64,000 bases of DNA, from assembly GCF_003255815.1 (NCBI RefSeq), contig NW_020257933.1, positions 62,001 through 126,000 on the forward strand, written 5' to 3'. A model generated the notes under the pieces. It did not search any database. It saw only the letters and a program-made list of their open reading frames with translations, and had not been told where the DNA came from. The stretch is from Theropithecus gelada. Its lineage: Eukaryota > Chordata > Mammalia > Primates > Cercopithecidae. Positions 50,359-62,256 of the stretch are shown here, in pieces. The position numbers were made by a program, and so were the translations under genes. Positions within the stretch are counted from its first letter, which is position 1. Every line of letters starts with the position of its first letter.

Positions 50359-50890
50359 TAATGGAGGGCTCACCAATCTTCTGCGTGTATTGCTGCAACT
50401 TCTCCCAACTCGCCATTAGTGAATACGCTTCCAGTATGGCCATTAGAATTCCTCTCCATGGGTCTCTAACATCCTTAGAATTTCCATTGTTGTTAGGGGT
50501 GGCAGATTATTTTGCCATCTTGCCACCATATGCCTTGATGTGGTGATCTTTTGGATCCATCAACGGAACAAAGTCTGCTGTTGCTGAATTCCATGCATTA
50601 ACCAGGGCACATCCAGAAGAACTGTGAATTGAAAACATTGTGTGAAGTGCATCTGCATCTGCAGCATAGGAAAAAAAGTCTTTAATTATGTAATATCAGC
50701 TGGTGAGAAAGGGATATGAATTACCTGGCAATCCTGAGTTGCTTCCCAATGTCATCAGCTCTGCTGATTATCCACATAGGAAAGGCATGGTTTTCCTGGG
50801 AATGAGACAAGATAAATATAAATCACATGGCACTTCGGCTTGCTTTCCTGTGTTGACATTCATCAGCTTAAAGCCTAGTTTGTTTGCCAT
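50354..50890 (-). pseudogene. Unidentified decayed antisense coding stretch
   Basis: On the minus strand two blocks read as protein-like text. Block one (50890 to 50696) opens MANKLGFKLMNVNTGK, with one internal stop. Block two (about 50695 to 50354), in another frame, includes ADALHTMFSIHSSSG, then TADFVPLMDPKDHHIKAYGG, one stop, then WRGILMAILEAYSLMASWE. Each block is otherwise open. The composition is protein-like, not low-complexity. It could be a decayed gene, a processed pseudogene or a piece of an old retroelement; I do not recognise it. There is no poly-A tail or TSD visible. Chance cannot be excluded. Confidence 0.35.
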
Positions 50891-51009
50891 TTTCTAAACG
50901 ATTAGAATATCTACTGTCCATACTGCTGTCTTCATATGGAGGTAGAGTATTTTATCCTAGTTCTCAAATATTTCCAGATTAATTATGTTTATCAAATCTG
51001 CATTTCAAG

Positions 51010-51375
51010 TGTATTAGTCTGTTCTCACACTGCTGATGAAGACATATACAAGACTGGGTAATTTATAAAGAAAAAGAGGTTTAATGGACTCACAGGTCCA
51101 TGGGGCTGGGGAGGCCTCACAATCATAGCTGAAGGTGAAAGGCATGTCTTACATGGTGGCAGGCTAGAGAAAATGAGAACCAAGTGAAAGGGTTTTCCCT
51201 TATAAAACCATCTGATCTCATGAGATTTATTCACTTGGATGAGAACAGTATAGGGGAAACCACCCCCATGATTCAATTATCTCCCCCCTGCCCTGGCCCC
51301 TCCCAGAACAAGTGGGAATTATGGGAGCTACAATTCAACATGAGCTTCAGGTGGGGACACAGCCAAACCATCTCA
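51010..51375 (-). mobile_element. THE1/MST-type solo LTR (MaLR)
   Basis: The reverse complement of a complete MaLR LTR: 'tgtattagtctgttctcaca' at the left, 'gggtaatttataaagaaaaa', 'aggcctcacaatcatagctg', and the promoter-distal end 'gacacagccaaaccatctca' at the right. At 366 bp it is close to the usual size of the THE1 family. No internal region is present. Flanking 5-mers tcaag and ccgag may be a decayed TSD. Confidence 0.92.
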
Positions 51376-52422
51376 CCGAGCTATAGGTTGTGCAGGTGTT
51401 AGAGAACTCTTGGAGGTGGAATCTGGGATAGCTCTAGAGGCACCCATAATTATGTCCTCAAGCAAAGTAGGTAATTTGTTAATCACTAAAGAAGTTGTGA
51501 TTCCTCATCCATTTTTTCAGGGAAGTTCACAAACAAAGGCAACAACCTATACAAACATCATCACCTCCCTCTTTTCAGGACTCAGTCTGAGTGAGAGAAG
51601 GAAAATGGTAGGGGAAGTAGAGGGAGCTATTGAAGACAGATGAGAAAGAAGACAAGAATTCTGTGAAAGGGAAAGGGTGTTTAATGGTGGCATTTTCTTT
51701 TTATCTCAGTATATTTTTGGTATTTCAAATTATTTTTATAATGATATCCATCTCATAAATGGCAGTAATTCATTTGCTTGGGATAAGGTTCTGCAAATAC
51801 GTTCATTCATCCAAATCAAAATAAGTATTCTTTAGCCACTGCAAGAGTGGATTCTCATATACACATTTCAAATATGACATAAAATATTAGCTCTTTAAGA
51901 CAAAGACCTGGAGGCGACATTCATAGCTTCCCAGATTTTCCAACCACATGGTGATCCCAATGGCATATTAGAGCCCATATTTTCCATGCTTATTCAATAG
52001 TAATATTTGGATTTTGAGAAGTTTGTCAGATTCATATTCCCAAAAACGGAGAGCACTTGGAGGATCTTATACCTGGTTGTTTTGTGAACATAAATTTTCA
52101 GCTGCTCCATTTAATTTGGCAACTCCTAGACATCCTGTCCCTGTCACCAGGCAGATGGAAATATAACTGAAAACAAAATCTCCTGTGAACTCAGAAAATC
52201 TCCTTACCAAGTTAGAAAAGAAAGTGAATAATGAAACCAGGATGTGATGAGCATCACAATCTGCTTGAGCATCACAGACAATCTGGTAGGAAACTGAAAA
52301 GACAGAAATAAGTCATTCCCTTTTATACAGCCAAGCAGATATAACCCATTACGTGTTCTCAAGATAAATAATAATTAGCCCTTAAGAAAGAAGACTTGAC
52401 AGCATAATTAGTCATGTATAGC
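51376..52422. other. Unassigned DNA, possibly part of an old retroelement
   Basis: On the minus strand there is a TATA-like 'ctgtataaaagggaatgac' near 52318-52336, and further down a short open frame at about 51690-51560 (MPPLNTLSLSQNSCLLSH). These may belong with the decayed frames on the far side of the THE1-type LTR. No family could be assigned. The plus-strand frame at 51410-51643 lacks support. Confidence 0.3.
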
Positions 52423-52448
52423 TCATCTTAGGTTCACTTTTTCTTGGA

Positions 52449-53330
52449 ATTTCTTTGGTTATTTAGGCTCTTTTTTGGTTCCATCTAAATTTCAGGATTG
52501 TTTTACTAATTCTGTGAAAAATGATGTTGGTAATTTGATAGGAATTGCATTGAATCGTTAGATTGCTTTGGGCAGTATGGCCATTTAAGTGATACTGATT
52601 TTTCTAATCCATGAGCACGAGATGTTTTTCCATTTGTTTGTGTCTTCTGTGATTTCTTCCATCAGTGTTTTGTAGTTCTTCTTTTAAAGATCTTTTACTT
52701 TCTTTGCTAAACGTATTCCTAGATATTATGCATGTGTGTTGGCTCTTGTAAGTGGGATTGAGTTCTTGACTTTGTTATCAGCTTAAGTGTTATTGGTGTG
52801 TAGAAATGCTACTGACTTCTGCATGTTGATTTTGTATCCTGAAACTGTACTGAAGTCATATATCAAGATAAAAAGTATTTTGGGGGAGTCTTTAGGTTTT
52901 TCTAGGAATAAGATTGCATTATCAGTGAAGAGAAATAATTTTATTTTCTCTTTTCCAAATTGAATGCCTTTTATTTCTTTATCTTGCCTGAGTGCTTTGG
53001 CGGGATCTTCCAGTACTATGTTGAACAGGAATGGTTAAAGTGGGCATTTTTGTCTTGTTCCAGTTCTTAAGAGAAACGCTTTCAACTTTTCCCAGTTCAA
53101 TATGATATTGGCTAAGGGTTTGCCATGTATGGTTTTTATTATTTTGAGGTATGTTCTTTTGATGCCTAGATTGTTGAGCATTATTTATCATAAATGAATC
53201 TTGGACTTTATCAAATGCTATTTATGCATATATTGAGATTATCATATGGTTTTGTTCTAAAATTTGTGTGGTTGGCCACATTTATTTATTTTTGCGTATT
53301 GAACTATCCTTGCATAAATCTACTTTAACA
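52449..53330 (-). mobile_element. Internal L1 fragment (ORF2 reverse-transcriptase region)
   Basis: The reverse complement of L1 ORF2: 'taggctcttttttggttcca' through 'tccaaattgaatgcctttta', 'caatatgatattggctaagg' and 'ttatgcatatattgagatta'. It covers only the mid-ORF2 part and lacks the 3' UTR. A 12-base direct repeat tcatcttaggtt flanks it at 52423-52434 and 53359-53370. It is more diverged than the full-length L1s. Confidence 0.85.
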
Positions 53331-53370
53331 TTCTTGTTTGCAGGTTTCAGTATCTGAGTCATCTTAGGTT

Positions 53371-54301
53371 TTGTGTCCATTTCTTTCAAGTTTTAATGAT
53401 TTCTTAAATGTGCCGGCTTTTTATTCACTCTCAGGGACTTTAGGAATGTTGTTTTGCTTGTTTATTTTGTTGTTTTCTAGAGTTCACAGTCATTATTCAC
53501 AGGAAAATTGATTTGGTAAGAGCCTACCCTTGCTTATCTGTTTCAGAAGCAGCCAGGATTTGCTCGTATTATTTCAATGTTAGTAAAAATTTTGTGTATT
53601 TTCTATTTTCTTAACCAAATAAAAAACAGAAATGTCTTAATATATATGCCTGGGTTTCACACAGAGCATTGTTCATAAGTTAGTTGTGAATATTTGTCAA
53701 AATAACTAAATAAATACGAGAAATTCAGAAGCAATTTAATTTCCTATAACAAATAGAAATCCTCAAGTCACCCATTTTTCAGATTCTCCTTATTTACTTA
53801 TCCACTTATTCATTCAAAAAGCAGGCACTGATAACTTGATTAATCTGTTTCCTTATTAGGTTCTAAAAATTCAATTGGGGTGGCCACTACCTATAAGACC
53901 AACTCAATTTGAAATTTTCACAAAAAAACCCCATAAACGTTGATTTAATGATTATTTTCTCAGTGGGTGTTTAAGGTATTTCTCCAAACACAGCCACATT
54001 AATCAGATGGGCACAAGTTGCATTGTTCACACCGCTTTCCTCCTACATAAAAGATTGATTTGAGAAGTATGGAAACATTAATTTTAAATGTTATTTACTA
54101 TGAAATAGCTTAAACATGTAGAAAACATATAGAAAATAATAAACAGCCATGTACCCAAGCCATCTTTTAAAAGTTGTTAATATATTTTACATTTGTTTCT
54201 TGCTTTTCTTAACCAAATACATTGCACAAAACTTTCTTTCCTAACATATACTAGTTTGAGGCAAAATAAAATGAGAATCCACGGCCTTGAACTCTTACTC
54301 C
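53371..54301. other. Unassigned AT-rich DNA
   Basis: No gene or repeat I can name with confidence. Confidence 0.45.
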
Positions 54302-54790
54302 TTTTTTTTTTTTTTTTTTTTTTTGGTCCTTGGCTCTCTCCTTAAGCATTAGGACTATTGTGCACATGTACATGTCTTTGGATAACTGATCACTCAGATC
54401 CTATCTCTGTCCGAACCTTTTAAAATGGACACCATTTGGCTACTCCCTGAGCCTAGGGTGCACAAAATCAGAACTGTGCCTTTATTTCATAAAAACTGGC
54501 CTGGGCAAGTGGCCCACATAGAGCATGGTAGGTTAAGAAATTTTAGAGTTACAGAATGTGGTCTAGAAAGAACAGCTGGAAAAGGGCTCTAGTGGTTCAT
54601 GTTCTTTATCTCTGCAGAATCTTTGTCCTCTGGCGTGGATGCTGACAAAAGAGGGTCTGACAGAGTCCTCTAACTTGCCGGAATCAGGACAGGGGCTCTT
54701 ATCTCCCAGGTGTAAGGTTGGTTCTGAATGTAAACTTCAAGCCTGCAACATTATGGACTCTGTTCTAGTACCATTTTGCTCTCTGCTGCA
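54302..54790 (-). other. Poly-T-headed unassigned block; possible retrocopy
   Basis: A run of 23 T (54302-54324) is followed by GC-richer, non-Alu, non-L1 sequence for ~450 bp. On the minus strand this reads as a transcript-like sequence ending in a poly-A tail. An 'aaataaagg' motif occurs ~180 bp before the tail. I found no target-site duplication and no long open frame, so its source is unknown. Confidence 0.3.
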
Positions 54791-55860
54791 GATTTAGCCT
54801 CTGTCCTAAATGTGTTTATAATTTGCTAGATGTTATTTTAGTACTTTATAGACATGCATTACAAAATGATGTAATGTTTAGTTTTCTATTTTCAGGTTTA
54901 CATATTGATTAATTGTACTAATTAAATCATAGCACTCATATTGAAATGTACTTGTTAATAATTTTGATTTACACTGACTTTCAAGTTCGCCTTTTATTTT
55001 TAATTGTAACATAGGAATTTTGCTTAGTAAATCCTTTTCTTATTTTTCCAAGTGTTTGAAAGTTTTGATTTTCAGATTTAAGTTTCTTATTAGATAAAAT
55101 ACCAGGTAAGGGTAGATAACTCAGATAATTATTTTACTTCTAAATATGATGTAAGAAAGGATTTTAATTTGTTTAACTTTGTTAACTAATTGCCCCATTA
55201 CCAATTTTCAAATAATTAATTTATTTCATATTTATTTGTAAAACAGCTACTGTCAGATATCAAGTTTATATTTTGTAGATTCAGTAGATTTGGCCTCTTG
55301 TCTATTCTGTGGCAAGACCACAGTGGCTTAATTACAATGATTTAAAAGTAGGTTTGATACATGTTCATCTTTTCAACATTTAAAATAGGTTAACCCTTCT
55401 CAAAAGTACTCCTTAGATTGTACTCTCCACTGTGCAGGTTTTCAATCTATAAAAAAGCATCCTGATGTTTAAAAATAAATATGTTGAGAAATTTTATTGG
55501 ACTTGCGTAAAATTTTTAGACTTCTTTTGGAAATTGTGTAGTGTTATGAAATAAATGTTTAAATCTCTGAACATGTCATATTAGCCATTAAATAGGTCCT
55601 TTTTCCATCTTTAATAAAGTGTGTATATTTTCAACATTAATAACTTCCAAGTACTCTTAGATTTAATCATAGATAACACATTTATTAACACTTTGAAATG
55701 CAGTTTTTTAATTTCAGTTCTCATTAGTTTTCCTCATATGGAGGGATTATTTTATTTGTTGCTTATACTGCAATTTTCTTGAACTCTCTTCAGTTCATAT
55801 AGCATGTAGAGTCTCTTGGATTGTAAATGGAGATAAGTATGTTGTCTGTAAAGTACGAAG
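54791..55860. other. Unassigned AT-rich DNA
   Basis: Includes one copy of the 78-bp direct repeat described separately (55402-55479). Otherwise nothing supported. Confidence 0.5.
55402..55479 (+). repeat. Direct repeat, copy 1 of 2
   Basis: Shares 'tactctccactgtg', 'ggttttcaatctataaaaa' and flanking positions with 60628-60704, at roughly 80-85% identity by eye over ~78 bp. It is not a repeat family I recognise. Confidence 0.8.
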
Positions 55861-56239
55861 TGTGCTAGTTTGCTATGACTGCTGTAATAAAGTACATAAG
55901 ACTGGGTAGCTTCAATAACAGCAACACATTTTCTCACAGTTTTATAGGGTAGAAGTAAATAGCAAGGTCTCAACAAAATTCATTTCTTTCTAGGCCTCTC
56001 TCTCTTTGACTTGTAGATGGCTATCTTCATCCTGTGTTTCTACCCCACGGTCTTTGCGCTGTACGTGACTATGTCTTAATTTCCTCTTCATAGAATAACA
56101 CCATTTATATTGGATTAGGGTCTACCCTAATAACTTCATTTTAGTTTAGTTACTTATTTAAAGATGATTTCTTCAAATAGAGTCATATTTTGAGGAGTTA
56201 GGTATCAAATTTTAGTGGAACACAATTCAGCCCATAATA
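55861..56239 (-). mobile_element. MaLR LTR (MLT1-like), old
   Basis: The reverse complement of an ancient MaLR LTR: 'tgtgctagtttgctatgact', 'cataagactgggtagcttca', 'cttgtagatggctatcttca', 'tattggattagggtctaccc' and the end 'cacaattcagcccataata'. At 379 bp it is essentially complete. Confidence 0.85.
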
Positions 56240-57360
56240 GACTATATTCAGTTCTTTTTCCTAGCTTTTTTGTCGTGGTGTGCTAGTCTATTATTTGAAG
56301 ATTAGAAGCATACGACAGAATACTTATTAAGGGTTGTAGATATTAATAGAAGACATTAGAAGACAAGACATAGACATTAGAATGATTTTTCAGAAAGCAC
56401 TCCTAAAATAATGCTTCTAGATATAAGTTGTCTTTGAACAGTTAGAAGTGATGAAATCAGGATACTGCCCCCTCCAACTGGTGACTTCTTCAGAATTTTC
56501 CTTCTTAGCACAATTCTTGTAATGATTATTCATATTTAGCTTTCTATAAGGATTTTTATAAAACTCCCCATAAATATCCTGATTCAGCAGAAACATGTGG
56601 AATCTTAACTGTAAGGGAGACTGAGAAATAATGAATTTAACTGTTCAGCTTAGCATGATAGGAAAGCTGTCATTCAATGCTACAAAATTTCTGTACAATA
56701 GTGCACACACACTTATGTACACATACATATACTCTTGTATGTACATAATTTTATTTAAAAAATCCTGTTATTTAATGTCATGTGCTTTGTATACAGCACA
56801 AAGTTGAAAGGTTGTATTTCTTTTATCATGGGTAAGTAATCTATTTACATTTTTGTTGTTTATATATTTGACTTATTTCTAACAAATTATTTTGTTCTGC
56901 TTACATTTTTGAAAAACTTCGATTATGTTTTTTCCTTAATTTATCTCTTAATCTTTTCTTATTTTCTTCCTTTCCACCTGTTGATGTATTTAATTAATTT
57001 ATTTAGAGTTTACATTTGCAATGCTTACTAAACATATTTTTAGGAATACTTTTGCATATATTTATATGAAATAGCCCTTTAAGAGCTAATTTGATTAAAT
57101 ATATTTATCCTCTATCTGATATGACATAGAATTTAGCCTATTGTGATCACCAGTTGAACTCATGAACACAAACACACATAGATACTCCTTATTGTTTTTG
57201 TCAAGGGTTTTATACTTCGTCTTCTTTAAACATAAACAACAATTAATGTTAACAATTTTTATTGATATGGAGTATACAAGCAGAATATTTCACGTAAGTT
57301 ATCTGACTTACAACAAACAACAGAATGGTGCTACCAACATCCAGAATAAGAAACACATCC
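56240..57360. other. Unassigned AT-rich DNA
   Basis: No supported feature. Confidence 0.5.
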
Positions 57361-57374
57361 TTCCCAGCTTCTTT

Positions 57375-57683
57375 TTTTATTTTTATTTTTTTTTTAATTA
57401 GACGGAATCTCGCTTTGTCACCCTTGCTGGAGTGCTATGGCACAATCTGGACTCACTGCAACCTCCGCTTCCTGGGTTCAAGCGATTCTCCTGACTCAGC
57501 CTCCTGAGTAGCTGGGATTACAGGTGCATGCCACCACATCTGGCTAATTTTTTACATTTTTTGGTAGAGACGGGTTTTCACCATGTTGGCCAGGCTGCTC
57601 TCGAACTCCTGCCCTCAAGTGTTCCTCCCACCTCAGCCTCCCAAAGTTCTGGGATTAGAGGCATACGCCACCACGTCCAGCCC
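57375..57683 (-). mobile_element. Alu SINE, inverted
   Basis: An inverted full-length Alu (T-rich head; 'agacggaatctcgctttgtc'; end 'caccacgtccagcc'), with target-site duplications ttcccagcttcttt at 57361-57374 and ttccagcttcttt at 57685-57697. AluS-like divergence. The frames at 57325-57507 and 57528-57737 are Alu-derived. Confidence 0.95.
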
Positions 57684-57697
57684 TTTCCAGCTTCTTT

Positions 57698-59300
57698 ACA
57701 TAACTGCTGTGGAATACACTTTCCATTGAAAATCTAAATACATAGCCACTAATAAAATGTACTTAGCTTTTTATTTGTTTCTGACGTATAAACCATATCA
57801 ACTTTTAAAATTGCATATAAGTAGACACATTTTCTTTATTTTTTCTTTCATTATTTTATTTAACTATTATGAAGTTGATGGATTTTTAAAAATCTCCGGA
57901 ATTGTATTGTGCTTAGAATAGAAAGAATGGTGGAAATGTGTCCTTTATCTGTAATTCTGTGAGGCTATATTAACAAAAGCATGCTTTACTTTTCAGTTTT
58001 TAAAGAGATAATATTATATTTCATTACATTTTTATAATATATCACTCTAACACTTTCCTGATACGTCTTATATGATTTCCTTTATAAATTTTAATGACGT
58101 TGTTTCTACTAATAGCATTTTCTTTTACACATTAAAATTCTTCCTTCTTCTGTAGCACTTTCTTCTATTCTTATGTGTCATTTTTACATACCAAGTAGTT
58201 GTTAACAATTATGATTATATTTTTAAAAAGTCAAACCTCATTTTGAATGCTCATCTGTCTTAATCTTCTCGTGAATCATAGATTCATATAAAGAGATACA
58301 GTATAACTGTAGCGGGCGTGCTAATTTTGTCTCTAATATCCGTTCCTCTTCCTCATTATTAGGAGATCCACGATCTTTTAGGTGTCACACTCTGCCCTGG
58401 TGCAAGGCAATTACATTAGCATTATTTGTCAAGCCAACCATAGCAGTCTTTTGCTCCTCTTCTGGGTACTCAATTTCTCACACTCCTTGCCATCAGAGGT
58501 GTCCTAAGACCCAGTTCTAATCAATTACTCCCAAGGGAAAGTGTGTTGAGGCTTTGAGTTAACTTTTTTCTTTCCTAATGAAAGAAATAAACACTGCTGA
58601 TTCTACCTCGCTTTTTTTTTTTTTCAGTCTTCTTGTATTGCCCAGAGCAGCAGCAGCCAACATGTAACAATAAAGTAACAGTCTTAAACATGGAAAAAAT
58701 TCCTCCTAAGGATGGGCACCCAGTGGCATAATGAAGTTGATGCATCAATTTTTAAATTATTGTATAATAAAAGACTGTATATTTGAGAATTAAATTGCTG
58801 TATTAGCTAAGCCACTGTTAGTAGGAAAACCTATTTAACATGACATAATGTTTCTAACAATTTAAAACAGTTGGGGGAAACTGTGTGTGTAAACACACAC
58901 ACATATATAGTTCTAGATATATAGAATACCGTATATATAGGTATGTGTTTATATACAGAATAGATAAAAAAGAAACAAAGGCTGATTGAGTCTTGAAGAA
59001 CTATTGTGAATCAAATAAAAGTGAGAAAATAAACTGAATTTCATTATATCCTCTATGGAAAATATTAGTATATTAGTTGTGCATAAATTTTTAAAGATTA
59101 AAATTTACTTGGTTTATTTGTCATTTTCATTTTATTGACTGTAGTGATGATTTCTTAAGTCAAAAGGTTTCAAATTGTAGACCTTGAACAATTTATATTG
59201 TATGTAAATTATACCTCAATAAAGTTATTAAAATATACTCAAAGAAGGAATTATGTTGTATATGACTTTAGGTTATGTTCCGAGAAAGAAAATGGGAATG
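57698..59300. other. Unassigned DNA
   Basis: Contains a T tract at 58612-58624 and a short TG/CA/TA patch at 58881-58945. The 58300-58560 part is GC-richer and may be an old unassigned repeat. No gene is supported. Confidence 0.45.
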
Positions 59301-59314
59301 TATTTTGTATTTTT

Positions 59315-59653
59315 ATTTTTTATTTCTTTCTTTTTCTTTTTCTTTTTTTTTCTTTTTTTTTTTTTTTTTTTTTGAGACAGAGTCTTGCTTTGTTGCCCAG
59401 GCTGGAGTGGAGCTGCGCGACCTCGGCTCACTGCAAGCTCCGCCTCCCGAGTTCACGCCATTCTCCTGCCTCAGCTTCCCAAGTAGTTGGGACTACAGGC
59501 GCCCACCAACACGCCCGGCTAATTTTTTGTATTTTTAGTACAGACGGGGTTTCACCGTGTTAGCCAGGATGGTCTCGATCTCCTGACCTTGTGATCCACC
59601 CGCCTTGACCTCCCAAAGTGCTGGGATTACAGGCGTCAACCACTGAGCCTGAC
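59315..59653 (-). mobile_element. AluY-type SINE, inverted
   Basis: A long T/C-rich head (59315-59373) precedes an inverted Alu with AluY-type bases ('tgcaagctccgcctcccgag', 'cgatctcctgaccttgtgat'). The flanking sequence 'tattttgtattt' is present on the left (59301) and right (59654), giving the target-site duplication. The frames at 59198-59563 and 59275-59538 are Alu/T-tract frames. Confidence 0.95.
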
Positions 59654-59734
59654 TATTTTGTATTTCTTAATAAAAAAGCCTTTTATGTAAAATTGAAATA
59701 TTTTAGTTAATAATAATAGAATGTCACTAATGAT

Positions 59735-59985
59735 AAAGGCAACTAGCATTTATTAAATGATCATGTGGCAAGTCTATAATTACATTACCTCTAATCTTCT
59801 TATCACAATTACAAGGTAACCTATTATCACCTCCAATTGAGAGATGAGAAAAGAAATTCCGAGAAAACACGTAGGCTGTTGAAACCACCTGGATAATTAG
59901 TTAGATCGTCTGTGCTTTCAGCACAGGTCATCAAAACCCAAACCTGTCCCCTTTCCAATCTGCTATTTTGCCCCTAGCATGGCTA
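59735..59985 (+). mobile_element. MIR SINE
   Basis: 'aactagcatttattaaatga', 'ctctaatcttcttatcacaa', 'cctattatcacctccaattg', 'agagatgagaaaagaaattc', then 'cccaaacctgtcccc' follow the MIR plan of a plus-strand copy. Confidence 0.75.
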
Positions 59986-59997
59986 CTCTCCAGTGTA

Positions 59998-60150
59998 TTT
60001 ATTTTAAAATCTGAGTGCTAGTTTCATCATCTGTAAACATGAATAACATAAGGTATTCTGTGTACTACATAGGCTTATTGTGAAGATAAAATTTTATATG
60101 TGGATGTACGTTGTAAACTTCAAAGTGCTATAAAATTCTAGTTTTCATAA
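59998..60150 (+). mobile_element. MIR SINE fragment
   Basis: 'gctagtttcatcatctgtaa' and 'ttattgtgaagataaaattt' followed by 'aaagtgctataaaat' match the other MIR half ('cctcatctgtaaaatg … tgtgaggattaaat'). Confidence 0.65.
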
Positions 60151-60627
60151 TCAAAACTGTCATATTCAAGTCAATGATATTTATTTCTTTTTAGAAATGT
60201 ACCATGAGTAATTTCACAGCTAATTCCAACTAAATGTCTTCTCCAGCTTTTACATGTCATCTAACCAGTTATATTCTCACTGATTCAGCAGCGTATTCAA
60301 AGAGACAGAGAAGGATTGACATGATGTTGATGAAGTTTAAATTTCAGAGTCCCTGTTGCAGGGGCCCTCAGAGTGCTGAGAGTCCTTGGGAGTCCATGTT
60401 CTAGCTGGGAGGAGACATGAGGAGGCCTTTCTCTGTAAGCGTTTGTGGCAAAGAGATCTCAAAAGAAAGGGAAACGGTTAACGGAATTATTTTGAAATAA
60501 ATACTTACCTTTGCATCTAATTTTGTATTCATTATCTTGTCCTCTTTTTCTTAAAGAGGACCCTCCAAATTGTATGAGCTTCCAATCCACTAATCATGAG
60601 TCTGTCCTGATACAAGGGAAGGAATGT

Positions 60628-60704
60628 AAAAGTAGTCCTTAGGTTATACTCTCCACTGTGAAGGTTTTCAATCTATAAAAAGACTACTAATCTTTAAAAC
60701 TAAA
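60628..60704 (+). repeat. Direct repeat, copy 2 of 2
   Basis: The partner of 55402-55479, 5.2 kb away in the same orientation. Flanks on both sides differ. Confidence 0.8.
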
Positions 60705-60750
60705 AACTAAAGATTAGGGAAGAGGTAGTAAAAATAAACTAAATGTATGT

Positions 60751-60783
60751 GTATATATATATATATACACACACACACACATA
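60751..60783. repeat. (TA)n(CA)n microsatellite
   Basis: Compound dinucleotide repeat, 'tatatatatatatacacacac' type. Confidence 0.9.
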
Positions 60784-62225
60784 TAATCAGTGTATATTCA
60801 ATTACAAATTTATTTTTTGCTCATATTAACCTCTCTCAAGCTTTATCAAATACTTATATTTAATCAGAATATTAGTAAGAGTTATAAAGAAATAAAATAT
60901 ACTATTTCTGGTTACAGGTGCAGACTATCCCAGGAATAGGAAGTAAATTGAGTCATCAGTATTCACAACATTTTAACTCAGGTTTAGAATTAGTACTTGG
61001 GAACACTGTGAGAAGGTCTACTAGGAAGAAGAAGTTAACTAAGATATATCAACCTAGTATCTTGCTTTCAAAAGTTGATGTTGGTTTTAAGATAAAATAG
61101 GATCATGTAAGACATGTTGTGCTATCTATTGTATTATGATTTTATGAATAATGAGTGTATCTCACATATTAGAGTGTCCATAAGTATTCATGAAATTTTG
61201 TAGTATGTCAAGATACAAGTGTTGAGTAATTGAAGTATTTGACTCCTACTAAGCAAAATAATAAACATTTAGGCTTATAACTAAAATTAATAATTATTTA
61301 CTGTGAGAAATATTATTTATAGAAAAATAATACACAAATTTTTCTCCTGGTACAATAAATCTGTGAATTTTCGTATGAAACATTGTTTAGTGATCTTGGA
61401 ATAAGCATAAAATGAAATTATGACTTTCAAGGAAGAGTTCATTATGACCACACTGAGAATTTCCTTTAGTAATAGTTTCATCTATTTATTTTACATGTAT
61501 TTATTTTGATCATGTGACTTAAAATATTCTGAGGAATACGAGTAAGAAGAAAAAAATAAAATAAAACAAAACATGGAACTGGCATTATAAAAAAGCTACG
61601 TCCCTCAAAGGAGACTTTATTCATAATGGCAAGATTCCTTCATTCTCTAATGAAAATGCCAGATAAAGACAGCAAATTCTTAATCTCTAGTGTTTATATA
61701 GATGTTACATTTACTTTGGGCATTTCTTCAACTATAATAATACCATTTGTTAGGCTACATTATTCTGTAGTTTAGGTCATTCTGTGTAATCTGATTCCTG
61801 CCTGAATTCTAGAACTCCATATTTTGCAAATTTTTCACTCTCTCTCGAGGGCAAGGAAGTTTCATTTTCATTGCATTTACCCAAATTTGTAATTACCTTT
61901 TGATTATTGTATTTATTTCTTTTTTGTATTCCCAATTAAGTAATAAACTTCATTTTATTCAGCATCTAGTAGTTTGGCATCTAGTAGTCCTTCTATACAT
62001 ATTCAGTAAATGAATGAATAAAGACAAAAATAAATACATAGTATATAATTTTTTATATTCTTTTTCTATCAATCTTATCATGTGGGAAATTGTTTTTCAA
62101 AATAATTTCTTGATGAAAAGCAATACTTAGCAAATACCATTTTATATGTTACTTGCCAGAAGCACTTTTATTTTTTAATTTTCTAATTTATCATGAGCAC
62201 TTTACAATGTATTGGCCATCTACTC

Positions 62226-62239
<14 letters not shown>

Positions 62240-62256
<17 letters not shown>

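Larger units (their letters stand above)
60151..62239. other. Unassigned AT-rich DNA
   Basis: Holds the second copy of the 78-bp direct repeat (60628-60704) and a (TA)n(CA)n run at about 60751-60783. The frame at 60918-61100 begins after an acceptor-like 'tttctggttacag' but has no recognisable domain or donor; I do not call it a gene. Confidence 0.45.

Noticed and set aside
50361..50546. Plus-strand 61-codon frame
   Set aside because: It lies opposite the denser minus-strand frames and shows no domain or splice context.
60918..61100. Possible exon after 'tttctggttacag'
   Set aside because: The 60-codon frame has no donor, no recognisable domain and ordinary AT-rich surroundings. A single acceptor-like site is expected by chance.
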